Part shown: one piece after another, positions 17,642 through 26,252 of the stretch
How the letters are laid out: each line of letters starts with the position of its first letter
Position numbering within the stretch: position 1 is the stretch's first letter
Assembly (NCBI GenBank): GCA_018335575.1
Contig: JAGXRT010000084.1
Coordinates: forward strand, 1 to 48,485
Direction: 5' to 3'
DNA from: Bacteroidota bacterium
GTDB lineage: Bacteria > Bacteroidota > Bacteroidia > Flavobacteriales > Flavobacteriaceae
Length of the DNA stretch: 48,485 nucleotides
The notes under the pieces: model-generated
What the model was told of the DNA's origin: nothing
What the model saw: the letters and a program-made list of their open reading frames with translations, nothing else
Databases searched by the model: none
Program-made: the position numbers and the translations under genes

Positions 17642-18438
17642 TAAATGGTAGTTATTGGATATATAAAATAATGAATCACCAAAATTGCAATTCCGACTAA
17701 AACTCTGTAATATCCAAAAAGTTTAAATCCGTGTTTGGTTAAATACTCTATAAAAGATTTTATAGCAATCATGGCAACAATAAAAGCAATTACATTTCCT
17801 AAAATAAGGATGTAATATTGTTGTGTAGTTAATACAAATCCGTTATTAAAATACTCGTATAATTTTAAACACGTTGCGCCTAACATTGTTGGTATAGCCA
17901 AGAAAAAGGAAAACTCAGCTGCAGCCCTTCTGCATAATTTCTGTGTCATACCGCCAACAATGGTTGCTCCACTTCTTGATACACCTGGTATCATGGCAAT
18001 GGTTTGAAAAAATCCAATTTTTAAAGCTGTACTATACGTTACATTGGTATTGGTTATTGTTTCTTCAGAATCTGGAAACCAGGCATCAACTTTGAGTAAA
18101 ATTAACCCACCAAAAACCAACGATACTGCAACGGTTACTGGGTTCTCAAGTAAACTGTTAATTAGGTTATTAAACAACAGACCTAAAAAGGCAGCTGGTA
18201 AAAACGCTACTAAAAGTTTTAAATAAAAATTGACCGATTGAAAGAAGCGTTTCCAATACAACACAATAACAGAGAAAATTGCTCCTAACTGAATTACAAT
18301 AATGAACAATTTAGTAAAATCGTCTTGGGCAATTTTCATGAATGATGAGGCAATAATCATATGACCTGTAGAAGAAATAGGTAAAAATTCTGTAATCCCT
18401 TCTATTATGGCTATAATAATTGCTTGTAAATAAGACAT
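17641..18438 (-). CDS. uppP: undecaprenyl-diphosphate phosphatase
   Basis: Integral membrane enzyme of the BacA type that dephosphorylates undecaprenyl diphosphate, recycling the lipid carrier of peptidoglycan and other polymers. It has 265 aa with about eight membrane segments. Signature 1 is EGITEFLPISSTGH (Glu13, Glu17, His26). Signature 2 is PGVSRSGAT (151-159) with Arg155. Both are intact. It is 3 bp downstream of the DUF3098 gene and overlaps truB, in a cell-envelope operon headed by ftsX. Confidence 0.96.
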   Translation of the reverse strand: MSYLQAIIIAIIEGITEFLPISSTGHMIIASSFMKIAQDDFTKLFIIVIQLGAIFSVIVLYWKRFFQSVNFYLKLLVAFLPAAFLGLLFNNLINSLLENPVTVAVSLVFGGLILLKVDAWFPDSEETITNTNVTYSTALKIGFFQTIAMIPGVSRSGATIVGGMTQKLCRRAAAEFSFFLAIPTMLGATCLKLYEYFNNGFVLTTQQYYILILGNVIAFIVAMIAIKSFIEYLTKHGFKLFGYYRVLVGIAILVIHYFIYPITTI

Positions 18439-18441
18439 TTG

Positions 18442-18696
18442 TTATTTTTTAGGCGATGCAAAAATAGCATAAATTTCAATAGCGAATCCTATTAAAACAA
18501 GTGTTGGTGCCAATCTTATTCGTTGAAAATTGTAAATTTCATCATTAAATACATTTGGGTCATCACTGCCGCCACCTGCCATAAGTATAAATCCAACAGC
18601 AATAAAAATGATACCAATTATCATTATGATATAATTTTTCTTCCCAAATAAAAATTGGCTGTTTGATTCGTTGTTTTTTGATTGATCCTTTTTCAT
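18442..18696 (-). CDS. DUF3098 small membrane protein
   Basis: An 84-aa protein with a polar N-terminus (KDQSKNNESNS) and two membrane segments (about 24-41 and 62-79). The segments are joined by a loop GGGSDDPNVFNDEIYNFQRIRLAP that is typical of DUF3098 proteins of Bacteroidota. Function is unknown. It is consistently placed here between ftsX (4-bp gap) and uppP (3-bp gap), suggesting a role in division or envelope synthesis, by context only. Confidence 0.85.
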   Translation of the reverse strand: MKKDQSKNNESNSQFLFGKKNYIIMIIGIIFIAVGFILMAGGGSDDPNVFNDEIYNFQRIRLAPTLVLIGFAIEIYAIFASPKK

Positions 18697-18700
18697 GAGC

Positions 18701-19579
18701 TTAATAATATAATTCGTCTGTACGTAAATTTAAAAATCGTTGTGTAGCAAAGAATGTACTTAACGCTGTAATTAATATACCTAGCAAAATTGTTCCTGAA
18801 AAAAGGGTTAACAATATGCCGTAATCTTTTAACAATAGCAATTCTGGTAAAAATTTATTTATATAAATAACTAAAGCAAAAACCACTACGTTAGCTATTA
18901 ACGCACCAATGATACCTAACTTTACACCTTGTTTTATAAACGGAATACTGATAAAACTTCTTGTTGCTCCAACCAATTGCATGGTTTTAATGGTAAATCT
19001 TTTGGAATAAATTGATAATCTTATTGCATTGTTTATTAATAAAACTGCCATAAATGTCAAAACACCACTTACAACAAGAACCCAAAAACTTACCTTTTGA
19101 ATATTTTGAGTTAAGAGAGTTATTAAAGGTTTATCGTATGAAACCTCTTCTACCACTCTGTTTTTGAGTAATTTTTTTTCTATGGCTTCAATTTTTTCCG
19201 GCGCTACATAATCTGCATTTAAAACAATATCAATAGCATCTTTGAGTGGATTTTTGCCTAAAAACTTCAAAAAATCCTCGCCAATATCTTTACTAAATTC
19301 TTCAGCAGCTTGTTCTCTAGAAATAAAGGTCATAGACTTTGTATACTCAGCCTTTTCAACCTCTTTTTTAAACGATGCCACTTCTGTATCAATAGCTATA
19401 TCTTTAAAATAAACCGTAACTACAATTTGTTCTTTAAAATGATCGGTAATTTTTTTAGTTTTTAACACCAATAATCCTAAAATTCCAACTAAAAAAAGAA
19501 TTAAAGCGATGCTAATAACTACAGAAACGTATGATGATCGTAACTTTCTTTTTTGATATTTTTCGAATGAAGTAGTCAT
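18701..19579 (-). CDS. ftsX: cell division ABC transporter permease FtsX
   Basis: Inner-membrane partner of the ATPase FtsE that controls peptidoglycan hydrolases during division, 292 aa. The topology is standard: a cytoplasmic N-terminus (EKYQKRKLRSSY), TM1 (about 18-40), a periplasmic domain (about 42-165), then three C-terminal TMs (about 172-195, 223-247, 255-280). The segment KTMQLVGATRSFISIPFIKQG matches the conserved FtsX cytoplasmic coupling helix. ftsE is not in the window. It heads the operon with DUF3098, uppP and truB. Confidence 0.93.
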   Translation of the reverse strand: MTTSFEKYQKRKLRSSYVSVVISIALILFLVGILGLLVLKTKKITDHFKEQIVVTVYFKDIAIDTEVASFKKEVEKAEYTKSMTFISREQAAEEFSKDIGEDFLKFLGKNPLKDAIDIVLNADYVAPEKIEAIEKKLLKNRVVEEVSYDKPLITLLTQNIQKVSFWVLVVSGVLTFMAVLLINNAIRLSIYSKRFTIKTMQLVGATRSFISIPFIKQGVKLGIIGALIANVVVFALVIYINKFLPELLLLKDYGILLTLFSGTILLGILITALSTFFATQRFLNLRTDELYY

Positions 19580-19601
19580 TTATTCTATTTATTTTAGGGT
19601 T

Positions 19602-19609
19602 GCAAGATA
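19602..19609 (-). promoter_or_regulatory. possible -7 element for the ftsX operon
   Basis: On the minus strand TATCTTGC lies 22 nt before the ftsX ATG. It is a one-base-short variant of TAnnTTTG followed by CAACC. A nearly identical string precedes lepA (23997-24004). No clear -33 element was identified. Confidence 0.35.
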
Positions 19610-19649
19610 CAATATTAATCAACTATGTTACTTTTTTACTGATTGAAAT

Positions 19650-20051
19650 CTACGAAATCTCCTGGCAAAGTTCTATTAACACTCCGTTAGTAGACTTTGG
19701 ATGTAGAAATACTATCAATTTATTATCAGCTCCTTTTTTAGGTTGTTCATTTAGCACTATAAAACCGTTACTTTTTAATCGATCAACCTCGGTAACTATA
19801 TTGGTAACTTCAAAGGCAATGTGATGAATTCCTTCTCCTCTTTTTTCAATAAACTTTGCAATTGGACTATCGGCATTGGTTGCTTCTAACAATTCAATTT
19901 TGTTGGGACCACTTTTGAAAAAAGATGTTTTAACACCTTCACTAGCTACTTCTTCAATTTTATAAGGTGCTTGACCGAACAGTTTTGTATACAATTCATT
20001 TGCAGACGCTAAATCTTTTACTGCAATACCTATGTGTTCTATTTTGTGCAT
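19650..20051 (-). CDS. mce: methylmalonyl-CoA epimerase
   Basis: VOC-superfamily metalloenzyme interconverting (2R)- and (2S)-methylmalonyl-CoA in propionyl-CoA metabolism, cytoplasmic, 133 aa, normal length. The start MHKIEHIGIAVKDL holds ligand His6. GEGIHHIAFEV supplies His77 and LIELCQE supplies Glu127. Loop FKSGPNKIELLEAT is also family-typical. The methylmalonyl-CoA mutase is not in the window. It lies upstream of ftsX on the same strand with a 70-bp gap, and is divergent from rbfA across 68 bp. Confidence 0.94.
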   Translation of the reverse strand: MHKIEHIGIAVKDLASANELYTKLFGQAPYKIEEVASEGVKTSFFKSGPNKIELLEATNADSPIAKFIEKRGEGIHHIAFEVTNIVTEVDRLKSNGFIVLNEQPKKGADNKLIVFLHPKSTNGVLIELCQEIS

Positions 20052-20072
20052 AACTTTATGTGCTTATTTCAA

Positions 20073-20080
20073 CAAAAATA
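20073..20080 (-). promoter_or_regulatory. -7 element for mce
   Basis: The minus strand has TATTTTTG, an exact fit to TAnnTTTG, 21 nt upstream of the mce ATG. A TTTG at 20096-20099 on the same strand lies 15 nt upstream, shorter than the usual 19-nt spacer, so this is a tentative call. Confidence 0.35.
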
Positions 20081-20107
20081 ATCATTCTTTGAATACAAAT
20101 TATAATG

Positions 20108-20115
20108 TAAATTTG
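20108..20115 (+). promoter_or_regulatory. -7 element immediately before rbfA (possible leaderless transcript)
   Basis: TAAATTTG matches the consensus exactly and ends four bases before the rbfA ATG at 20120, so transcription would begin at or within a base or two of the start codon. A TTTG at 20088-20091 lies only 16 nt upstream, a short spacer. Confidence 0.45.
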
Positions 20116-20119
20116 CCAC

Positions 20120-20512
20120 ATGGAAACAAATAGACAGAAAAAAATTTCAGGAACCATTCAGCAAGACTTAGCCGAAATCCTACAAAAAGATGCCAACGAT
20201 GCGCAGCTAAAAGTAATAATTTCGGTAACCAAGGTTGATGTAACTACCGATTTATCCATTGCTAAAGTATTTGTAAGCATTTTTCCAACAGAACAACGCA
20301 ATGAAATTTTTAAAAATATTGCCGATAATACTCAAAAATTCAAACATCTTTTAGCACAACGAACCCGTCATCAATTACGAAAAGTTCCTAATTTAATTTT
20401 CTTTAACGATGACTCGTTAGATTATATTGATGGCATTGAAAAAGCACTGCGAGGCGAGGTTGAAAATCCTATTAAAAATCCAGACATTTTACCAAAACGT
20501 AAAAAAATATAG
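20120..20512 (+). CDS. rbfA: 30S ribosome-binding factor RbfA
   Basis: Assembly factor for the small ribosomal subunit, cytoplasmic, 130 aa. The KH-like fold is recognisable: SGTIQQDLAEILQKDAND, VTKVDVTTDLSIAKVFVSIFP, and the C-terminal RHQLRKVPNLIFFNDDSLDYIDGIEKAL with the RKVP-L-F motif. The stop TAG shares a base with the GTG start of the permease gene, an arrangement that couples the two. The start ATG is supported by the promoter element just upstream. Confidence 0.95.
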   Translation: METNRQKKISGTIQQDLAEILQKDANDAQLKVIISVTKVDVTTDLSIAKVFVSIFPTEQRNEIFKNIADNTQKFKHLLAQRTRHQLRKVPNLIFFNDDSLDYIDGIEKALRGEVENPIKNPDILPKRKKI

Positions 20513-21717
20513 TGAACTTTCCGTTTTACATTGCTAAACGCTATTTAATTTCAAAAAGTAGTAATAACACTATAAACATTATTACGTTTATTGCTTTTCT
20601 AGGAGTTGTAATTGGAACTATAGCTTTGTTTATTGTACTTGCAGGTTTTTCGGGACTTAAAACATTTAGTATATCTTTTTTAAATATTTCAGACCCCGAT
20701 TTAAAAATAACTGCTGAAAAGGGTAAAACCTTTGAATTTAATACACCGTTTCAACAAAAAATTAAGAGTATAAAAGGTATTGCATCCTACACTAAAGTAC
20801 TGGAAGAACGAGCCTTTTTTAGTTATCACAACAAAGAGATGGTAGCTTATATTAAAGGCGTAGACACTAATTATTTAACAGTAAACAAAATAGACACAGC
20901 GTTGGTTGCAGGAAATTGGCTTCATAGCAATGTTGAAAATACCGCTGTGGTTGGTAACGGGATTTCAAGAAAATTATCCTTGGGAATTTATGATTTTATC
21001 GAACCGTTAAAAATTTATGTTCCAAAAGCAGGTTTGGGATACATCAACAGTCCTCGTGATGGATTTAAAGTAATAACAACACAAAATGTAGGTATTTATG
21101 CGTTAACAGAAGACATTGACAATAAATTTGTATTTGCTAATTTAAATTTGGTTCAAGGATTATTGTCATTAAATGCTAATGAAATTTCTGCTATTGAGCT
21201 TAAGGTAACAAAAGCAGCTACTGTACTAGAAACTCAAAAGTTATTGCAACAAGCTTTGGGGAGTGGTTTTAAAATAGAAACACGTGAGCAGCTTAATAAA
21301 CTGTTTTACAAAATGTTAAATACAGAAAACTTGGTGCTCTATTTCATTTTTACCTTGGTATTAATTATTGCTCTTTTTAATGTTATTGGAGCAATTATTA
21401 TGATGATTTTAGATAAAAAAGCCGATTTAAAAACACTGTCAAATTTAGGATTAACCCTAAAAGAAATTAAACATATTTTTATCCTTCACGGTTTTCTACT
21501 AACATTTGTAGGAATGATTACCGGAATATTTTTAGGCAGTATTTTAGTACTATTACAACTAAAGTATCAACTCTTTATGATTACCAACACCTTACCTTAT
21601 CCGGTAGAATTTACTTTGCTAAACTTAATTATTGTAGTGGTAACCATAAGTTTATTAGGATTTATTGCATCTATAATTGCCAGTATCCGAATATCATCTA
21701 ATGTAATTAACCAATAA
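20512..21717 (+). CDS. FtsX-like ABC transporter permease (LolC/LolE-like)
   Basis: Inner-membrane permease subunit of 401 aa. TM1 is at about 22-46, followed by a large periplasmic domain (about 50-265) and three C-terminal TM segments (about 272-300, 320-348, 365-395). The coupling segment MILDKKADLKTLSNLGLTLKEIKHIFILHG is typical of LolE/MacB-type permeases. This family extracts or moves lipoproteins or other hydrophobic substrates with a separate ATPase, which is not adjacent. Start is GTG at 20512, overlapping the rbfA stop. Its 3' end overlaps the convergent dusB gene by 11 bp. Confidence 0.88.
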   Translation: MNFPFYIAKRYLISKSSNNTINIITFIAFLGVVIGTIALFIVLAGFSGLKTFSISFLNISDPDLKITAEKGKTFEFNTPFQQKIKSIKGIASYTKVLEERAFFSYHNKEMVAYIKGVDTNYLTVNKIDTALVAGNWLHSNVENTAVVGNGISRKLSLGIYDFIEPLKIYVPKAGLGYINSPRDGFKVITTQNVGIYALTEDIDNKFVFANLNLVQGLLSLNANEISAIELKVTKAATVLETQKLLQQALGSGFKIETREQLNKLFYKMLNTENLVLYFIFTLVLIIALFNVIGAIIMMILDKKADLKTLSNLGLTLKEIKHIFILHGFLLTFVGMITGIFLGSILVLLQLKYQLFMITNTLPYPVEFTLLNLIIVVVTISLLGFIASIIASIRISSNVINQ

Positions 21718-22699
21718 GTTCGTTGCTGTATTGGTTGATGATTGATTCAAATACTTGTTCTATAGTATTAAAATCATCTGCAGTAACCAATTGAAGTCTG
21801 TATTCTTTAAAATGTGGAATTCCTTTAAAATAATTGGTATAATGTCTGCGGGTTTCCAACAAACCCAAACGCTCTCCTTTCCAATCCATAGCCATTTCCA
21901 GATGGCGTTTGGCAACCGCCACCCGCTCTGCAATAGTTGGTAGTTTCAAATGTTCGCCTGTTTCAAAATAGTACTTAATTTCTCTAAATATCCACGGATA
22001 TCCAATGGCCGCACGCCCAATCATCGCTCCATCCAATCCGTAATCATCACGCATGGATTTTGCTCGTTCGGGTGAATCTACATCGCCATTGCCAAAAATA
22101 GGGATATGCATTCGTGGATTGTTCTTTACCTCTGTAATTGGTTTCCAGTTAGCCACTCCTTTGTACATTTGGTTCCTGGTTCTGCCGTGAATGGATAAAG
22201 CTTTAATTCCGGCATCTTGCAAGCGTTCGGCAACATCCACTATTTCTATGGATTTTTCATCCCAACCCAAACGGGTTTTTACTGTGATAGGAAGTTTGGT
22301 GTGTTTTACCATGGCTTCGGTAAGTTTTATCATCAGCGGAATGTCTTTTAAAATACCAGCTCCGGCACCTTTACAAACCACTTTACTTACCGGACATCCG
22401 TAGTTAATGTCAATAAAATCAGGATTGGATTGCTCTACAATTTCTACAGTTTTAAGCATGGAATCGAGGTTGGCACCAAAGATTTGGATACCCACCGGAC
22501 GCTCTTTTTCGTAGATATCGAGCTTTACTTTACTTTTAACGGCATCGCGAATTAATCCTTCCGATGAAATAAACTCGGTATACACCACATCAGCGCCTAA
22601 CTCCTTACATATTGCTCTAAAAGGAGGATCGCTCACATCTTCCATCGGGGCTAATAATAAGGGAAATTTTCCTAAATCAATCGTACCAATCTTTGCCAT
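21707..22699 (-). CDS. dusB: tRNA-dihydrouridine synthase (DusB type)
   Basis: FMN enzyme reducing specific uridines of tRNA to dihydrouridine, cytoplasmic, 330 aa. The TIM-barrel starts LLLAPMEDVSDPPFRAICKELGAD. The active site NYGCPVSKVVCKGAGAGIL contains Cys109. SIHGRTRNQMYKG and GNGDVDSPERA are further family motifs, and MIGRAAIGYPWIF binds FMN phosphate. Length and motifs match the DusB/NifR3 group. The 3' end overlaps the convergent permease by 11 bp. Confidence 0.94.
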   Translation of the reverse strand: MAKIGTIDLGKFPLLLAPMEDVSDPPFRAICKELGADVVYTEFISSEGLIRDAVKSKVKLDIYEKERPVGIQIFGANLDSMLKTVEIVEQSNPDFIDINYGCPVSKVVCKGAGAGILKDIPLMIKLTEAMVKHTKLPITVKTRLGWDEKSIEIVDVAERLQDAGIKALSIHGRTRNQMYKGVANWKPITEVKNNPRMHIPIFGNGDVDSPERAKSMRDDYGLDGAMIGRAAIGYPWIFREIKYYFETGEHLKLPTIAERVAVAKRHLEMAMDWKGERLGLLETRRHYTNYFKGIPHFKEYRLQLVTADDFNTIEQVFESIINQYSNELIG

Positions 22700-22717
22700 C
22701 TATCATCTTTTGTGGTG

Positions 22718-22725
22718 CAAAGTTA
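22718..22725 (-). promoter_or_regulatory. -7 element for dusB
   Basis: The minus strand carries TAACTTTG, an exact TAnnTTTG match, 18 nt upstream of the dusB start. The same octamer is used before the ferredoxin gene (26274-26281). No -33 element stands out. Confidence 0.45.
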
Positions 22726-22775
22726 GGAAATTCTGTAATTTGTATGTTGATTACATTCTAATTGACTAAAAATTG

Positions 22776-22783
22776 TATTTTTG
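22776..22783 (+). promoter_or_regulatory. -7 element for the beta-propeller lipoprotein gene
   Basis: TATTTTTG fits the -7 consensus and lies 25 nt before the ATG at 22809. The region is T-rich and no -33 element is at the usual distance, so the call is tentative. Confidence 0.35.
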
Positions 22784-22808
22784 ATTAATTCAACAACATT
22801 AATACTTT

Positions 22809-23927
22809 ATGAAACATATTTTTAAATTTTTGATTTTATCCACACTAATTTTAGTTGGTTGTAAAACTCAAAAAACAACCCAAAGCACAACAGTTTACGA
22901 TGCAAAATCAGGTGCAACAAAAATCGTAAACACTGTACATTACCCACAAGAAAAACACTTAAAAAATGTGCGTCAGCTTACCTTTGGCGGAGACAATGCT
23001 GAAGCTTACTTTAGCTTTGATGACACAAAAATTGTATTTCAAATTACTGACAAAGAGAAAGGTTTGGAATGTGACCAAATTTTTACCATGGATATCAACC
23101 AAGATTTAAAAGATGGTAAACTACCACAATTAATCAGTACCGGAGTTGGACGAACTACCTGCAGTTATTTCCTGCCGGGAAATCAATCCATTGTTTATTC
23201 CTCAACCCATTTAGGTAATCATGCGTGTCCGCATGTGCCTAATAAAGAAGATTATGGCGGAAAATACATTTGGCCTATTTATGATACATATGATATTTTT
23301 ACAGCCGACCTCAACGGAAAACAACTCAAACAACTAACCTACGAACCGGGATATGACGCTGAGCCAACAGTATCGCCTAAAGGAGACAAAATTGTATTTA
23401 CCTCTACCCGTAGTGGCGACTTGGAATTATATACCATGAATATTGATGGCACCGACGTAAAACAAATTACCTTTGATTTAGGCTACGACGGCGGTGCATT
23501 CTTTTCCCCAGATGGCAGCAAACTGGTTTTTAGAGCTTCACGCCCTAAAACTCCGGAAGAAATTAAAGAGTATAAAGATTTGTTAGCTCAAGGATTGGTA
23601 CAACCCACCAATATGGAAATTTATGTTTGCAATGCCGATGGTTCTGACCTAAAACAAATTACCAATTTAGGGAACGCTAACTGGGCGCCGTTTTTCCATC
23701 CATCCGGTCAAAAAATCATATTTTCATCCAATCATAAATCGCACAGAAGTTTCAATTTATTTATGATAAATTTAGATGGAACCGGATTGGAGCAAATAAC
23801 CTATGACTCGGTGTTTGACGCCTTTCCCATGTTCTCTTTTGATGGTAAAAAACTGATATTTTCATCAAACCGAAACAACAACGGAACCAGAGACACCAAT
23901 TTGTTTATTGCAGACTGGGTAGATTAG
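22809..23927 (+). CDS. TolB-like PD40 beta-propeller lipoprotein
   Basis: Periplasmic or surface lipoprotein of 372 aa with lipidated Cys18 (LILVGC). Several PD40/WD40-like blades are visible, each with a variant of FSPDGxKIVFxSxRxG followed by xLYxMNIDGT and LKQITF: about residues 60-100, 180-225, 225-255, 290-330 and 340-370. This architecture resembles the TolB propeller but there is no TolB N-terminal domain. Binding of a protein or peptide ligand is the usual role for such propellers. The exact function is unknown. It is monocistronic, with a strong terminator after it. Confidence 0.87.
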   Translation: MKHIFKFLILSTLILVGCKTQKTTQSTTVYDAKSGATKIVNTVHYPQEKHLKNVRQLTFGGDNAEAYFSFDDTKIVFQITDKEKGLECDQIFTMDINQDLKDGKLPQLISTGVGRTTCSYFLPGNQSIVYSSTHLGNHACPHVPNKEDYGGKYIWPIYDTYDIFTADLNGKQLKQLTYEPGYDAEPTVSPKGDKIVFTSTRSGDLELYTMNIDGTDVKQITFDLGYDGGAFFSPDGSKLVFRASRPKTPEEIKEYKDLLAQGLVQPTNMEIYVCNADGSDLKQITNLGNANWAPFFHPSGQKIIFSSNHKSHRSFNLFMINLDGTGLEQITYDSVFDAFPMFSFDGKKLIFSSNRNNNGTRDTNLFIADWVD

Positions 23928-23950
23928 CCCAATTTAAAACCATAACTAAC

Positions 23951-23993
23951 AATAGTTGAGCTAGTTAAAAAACAGCTCAACTATTTTTTTTTT
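23951..23993 (+). terminator. intrinsic terminator
   Basis: AATAGTTGAGCT (23951-23962) pairs with AGCTCAACTATT (23974-23985) around an 11-nt loop, and a long T-tract runs to 23993. It ends the beta-propeller gene transcript just before lepA. Confidence 0.9.
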
Positions 23994-24023
23994 GATTATC
24001 TTGCACCCGATTTTAGATTGAAC

Positions 24024-25820
24024 ATGAAGAACATTAGGAATTTTTGCATTATTGCCCATATCGACCATGGTAAAAGCACCTTGGCCGATCGTTTATTAGA
24101 ATTTACCAACACCATAACCGACCGCGAAAGAAAAGATCAGTTATTAGATAATATGGATTTGGAACGCGAACGAGGAATTACTATTAAGAGTCACGCTATC
24201 CAAATGGAATACGTATATAAAGGTGAGCAATATATCTTAAACCTGATAGACACTCCGGGCCACGTAGACTTTTCTTACGAAGTATCACGTTCTATTGCCG
24301 CTTGCGAAGGAGCCTTATTAATTGTAGATGCAGCTCAAAGCATACAGGCTCAAACCATTTCTAACCTCTATTTAGCTTTAGAAAACGATTTGGAAATTAT
24401 TCCAATTCTTAATAAAGTAGATTTACCCAGTGCCAATCCCGAAGAAGTATCAGATGATATTATAGGGTTATTAGGATGCAAACATGAAGATATTATACCA
24501 GCAAGTGGTAAAACTGGATTTGGCGTTGACACCATTTTAGAAGCCATTGTTGAAAGAATTCCTGCTCCAAAAGGCTCTGTAGAAGAACCTCTTCAAGCAC
24601 TAATTTTCGACTCTGTATTTAATTCTTATCGCGGTGTTGAAACCTATTTTAGAGTAATTAATGGCGAAATAAAACAAGGTCAAAAAATTAAATTTTTGGC
24701 AACCGGTAGAGATTATTTTGCTGAAGAAGTAGGTACATTAAAGTTAAATCAGGTTAAAAAGAATTCGGTTAAAGCAGGTGATGTTGGCTATTTAATTACC
24801 GGAATCAAAATTGCCAAAGAAGTAAAAGTAGGCGATACTATTACCGATGCAGTTAACCCAACCAAAAACCCGATTGAAGGTTTTGAAGATGTTAAACCCA
24901 TGGTGTTTGCAGGAATTTATCCCGTTGATACCGAAGATTATGAAGAGTTAAGAAACTCGATGGAAAAGCTGCAGTTAAACGATGCCTCCTTGGTTTATGT
25001 ACCCGAAAGTTCTGCTGCTTTAGGTTTTGGTTTCCGTTGCGGATTTTTAGGAATGCTACACATGGAAATCATCCAAGAACGCTTAGAGCGTGAGTTTGAC
25101 ATGACGGTAATTACTACAGTTCCAAACGTTTCGTATCATGCATACACCAAAAAAGAACCTGAAAAAGCAATAATTGTTAACAATCCATCAGACTTGCCCG
25201 ATCCTTCAAAACTAGATCGTGTAGAAGAACCTTTTATAAAAGCTACAGTAATTACCAAAGCAGAATTTGTAGGAAATGTAATGAGCTTATGCATAGAAAA
25301 GCGTGGAGTAATCAAAAATCAATCCTATTTAACACCAGAGCGTGTTGAGTTAATTTTTGATATGCCATTGGCTGAAATTGTCTTTGATTTCTACGACCGA
25401 TTAAAAACTGTTTCAAAAGGATATGCTTCGTTTGATTATCATCCAATTGGAATGCGTGAATCAAAATTGGTTAAAGTTGATATTTTATTAAATTCACAAA
25501 CGGTTGATGCGTTGTCATCGCTTATGCATCAAGACAATGCGTATTCTATAGGTAAAAAAATGTGTGAGAAATTAAGACAACTTATACCGCGTCAACAATT
25601 TGATATTCCAATTCAAGCAGCTATCGGAGCAAAAATTATTTCGAGAGAAACCATCAAAGCTTTAAGAAAGGATGTTACAGCCAAATGTTATGGAGGCGAT
25701 ATTACACGTAAACGTAAATTATTAGAAAAACAGAAAAAAGGTAAAAAACGGATGCGAATGGTAGGAAATGTTGAAATTCCACAATCGGCATTTATGGCTG
25801 TATTAAAACTAAATGATTAA
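24024..25820 (+). CDS. lepA: elongation factor 4 (LepA), translational GTPase
   Basis: Ribosome-associated GTPase affecting initiation, back-translocation and stress translation, 598 aa. G1 AHIDHGKST is at 11-19. G2 lies in [10 protein letters not shown]3 is DTPGH, and G4 is NKVD. The LepA-specific C-terminal domain ends with [25 protein letters not shown], a diagnostic motif. The ATG at 24024 is chosen over a TTG six bases upstream, because it gives the usual [17 protein letters not shown] start and length. A TATCTTGC element at 23997-24004 may serve as -7 sequence. Confidence 0.97.
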   Translation: MKNIRNFCIIAHIDHGKSTLADRLLEFTNTITDRERKDQLLDNMDLERERGITIKSHAIQMEYVYKGEQYILNLIDTPGHVDFSYEVSRSIAACEGALLIVDAAQSIQAQTISNLYLALENDLEIIPILNKVDLPSANPEEVSDDIIGLLGCKHEDIIPASGKTGFGVDTILEAIVERIPAPKGSVEEPLQALIFDSVFNSYRGVETYFRVINGEIKQGQKIKFLATGRDYFAEEVGTLKLNQVKKNSVKAGDVGYLITGIKIAKEVKVGDTITDAVNPTKNPIEGFEDVKPMVFAGIYPVDTEDYEELRNSMEKLQLNDASLVYVPESSAALGFGFRCGFLGMLHMEIIQERLEREFDMTVITTVPNVSYHAYTKKEPEKAIIVNNPSDLPDPSKLDRVEEPFIKATVITKAEFVGNVMSLCIEKRGVIKNQSYLTPERVELIFDMPLAEIVFDFYDRLKTVSKGYASFDYHPIGMRESKLVKVDILLNSQTVDALSSLMHQDNAYSIGKKMCEKLRQLIPRQQFDIPIQAAIGAKIISRETIKALRKDVTAKCYGGDITRKRKLLEKQKKGKKRMRMVGNVEIPQSAFMAVLKLND

Positions 25821-25840
25821 ACTCATTACTATATAAAATA

Positions 25841-25868
25841 AAAAAAGTGCCAATAAGGCACTTTTTTT
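25841..25868. terminator. bidirectional intrinsic terminator
   Basis: GTGCC (25847-25851) pairs with GGCAC (25857-25861) around AATAA, flanked by an A-run (25841-25846) and T-run (25862-25868). It lies between convergent lepA and the ferredoxin gene. Confidence 0.87.
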
Positions 25869-25887
25869 ATGTGTAATTACTAAACGA

Positions 25888-26241
25888 TTACTCGTTATAT
25901 AACCATGCTTTTTTAGATAATAAAGCTTCTTCAGATTCAACGTGATCTTCATCAGGTACACAACAGTCAACTGGACAAACAGAAGCACATTGTGGCTCAT
26001 CATGGAAACCTTTACATTCAGTACATTTATCAGTGATGATAAAGTAAAACTCATCCGACATAGGTTCGTTCATTGCATCAGCATCTACCTCAGCGCCAGA
26101 ACTTGGTAATTTTACCATTCCACTTAATCCTGTGTTATCAGAGTACGACCACTCTGCATCTGGTTCATAAATTGCATTGTTCGGACATTCAGAAACACAA
26201 GCATCGCAATTAATACAGTCTTCAGTTATTTTAATAGCCAT
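25888..26241 (-). CDS. 2[4Fe-4S] ferredoxin
   Basis: Small acidic electron carrier, cytoplasmic, 117 aa. Cluster motif I is C9xxC12xxC15xxxC19P. Motif II is C73xxC76, eight residues, then C85xxxC89P, the pattern of Alvin-type ferredoxins with a loop in the second motif. An extra C93-C94 pair follows. About 50 residues separate the motifs, much longer than in clostridial ferredoxins (about 26 residues), and include an acidic stretch. It is transcribed divergently from korA across 115 bp, so it is the likely electron acceptor of KorAB, and by context a donor to the adjacent NuoEFG-less complex I. Confidence 0.93.
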   Translation of the reverse strand: MAIKITEDCINCDACVSECPNNAIYEPDAEWSYSDNTGLSGMVKLPSSGAEVDADAMNEPMSDEFYFIITDKCTECKGFHDEPQCASVCPVDCCVPDEDHVESEEALLSKKAWLYNE

Positions 26242-26252
26242 AATTAAATTTT

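Noticed and set aside
21707-21717. Tail-to-tail overlap of the permease and dusB genes as a sign of frameshift
   Set aside because: Both proteins have normal lengths and C-termini. An 11-bp convergent overlap is common in compact genomes.
24018-24023. TTG start six bases before lepA ATG
   Set aside because: It adds only two residues, and the ATG gives the family-typical N-terminus.
25809-26054. Open frame overlapping the ferredoxin gene in another frame on the same strand
   Set aside because: The ferredoxin frame carries all cluster cysteines. The alternative has no recognisable features and would run through the terminator.
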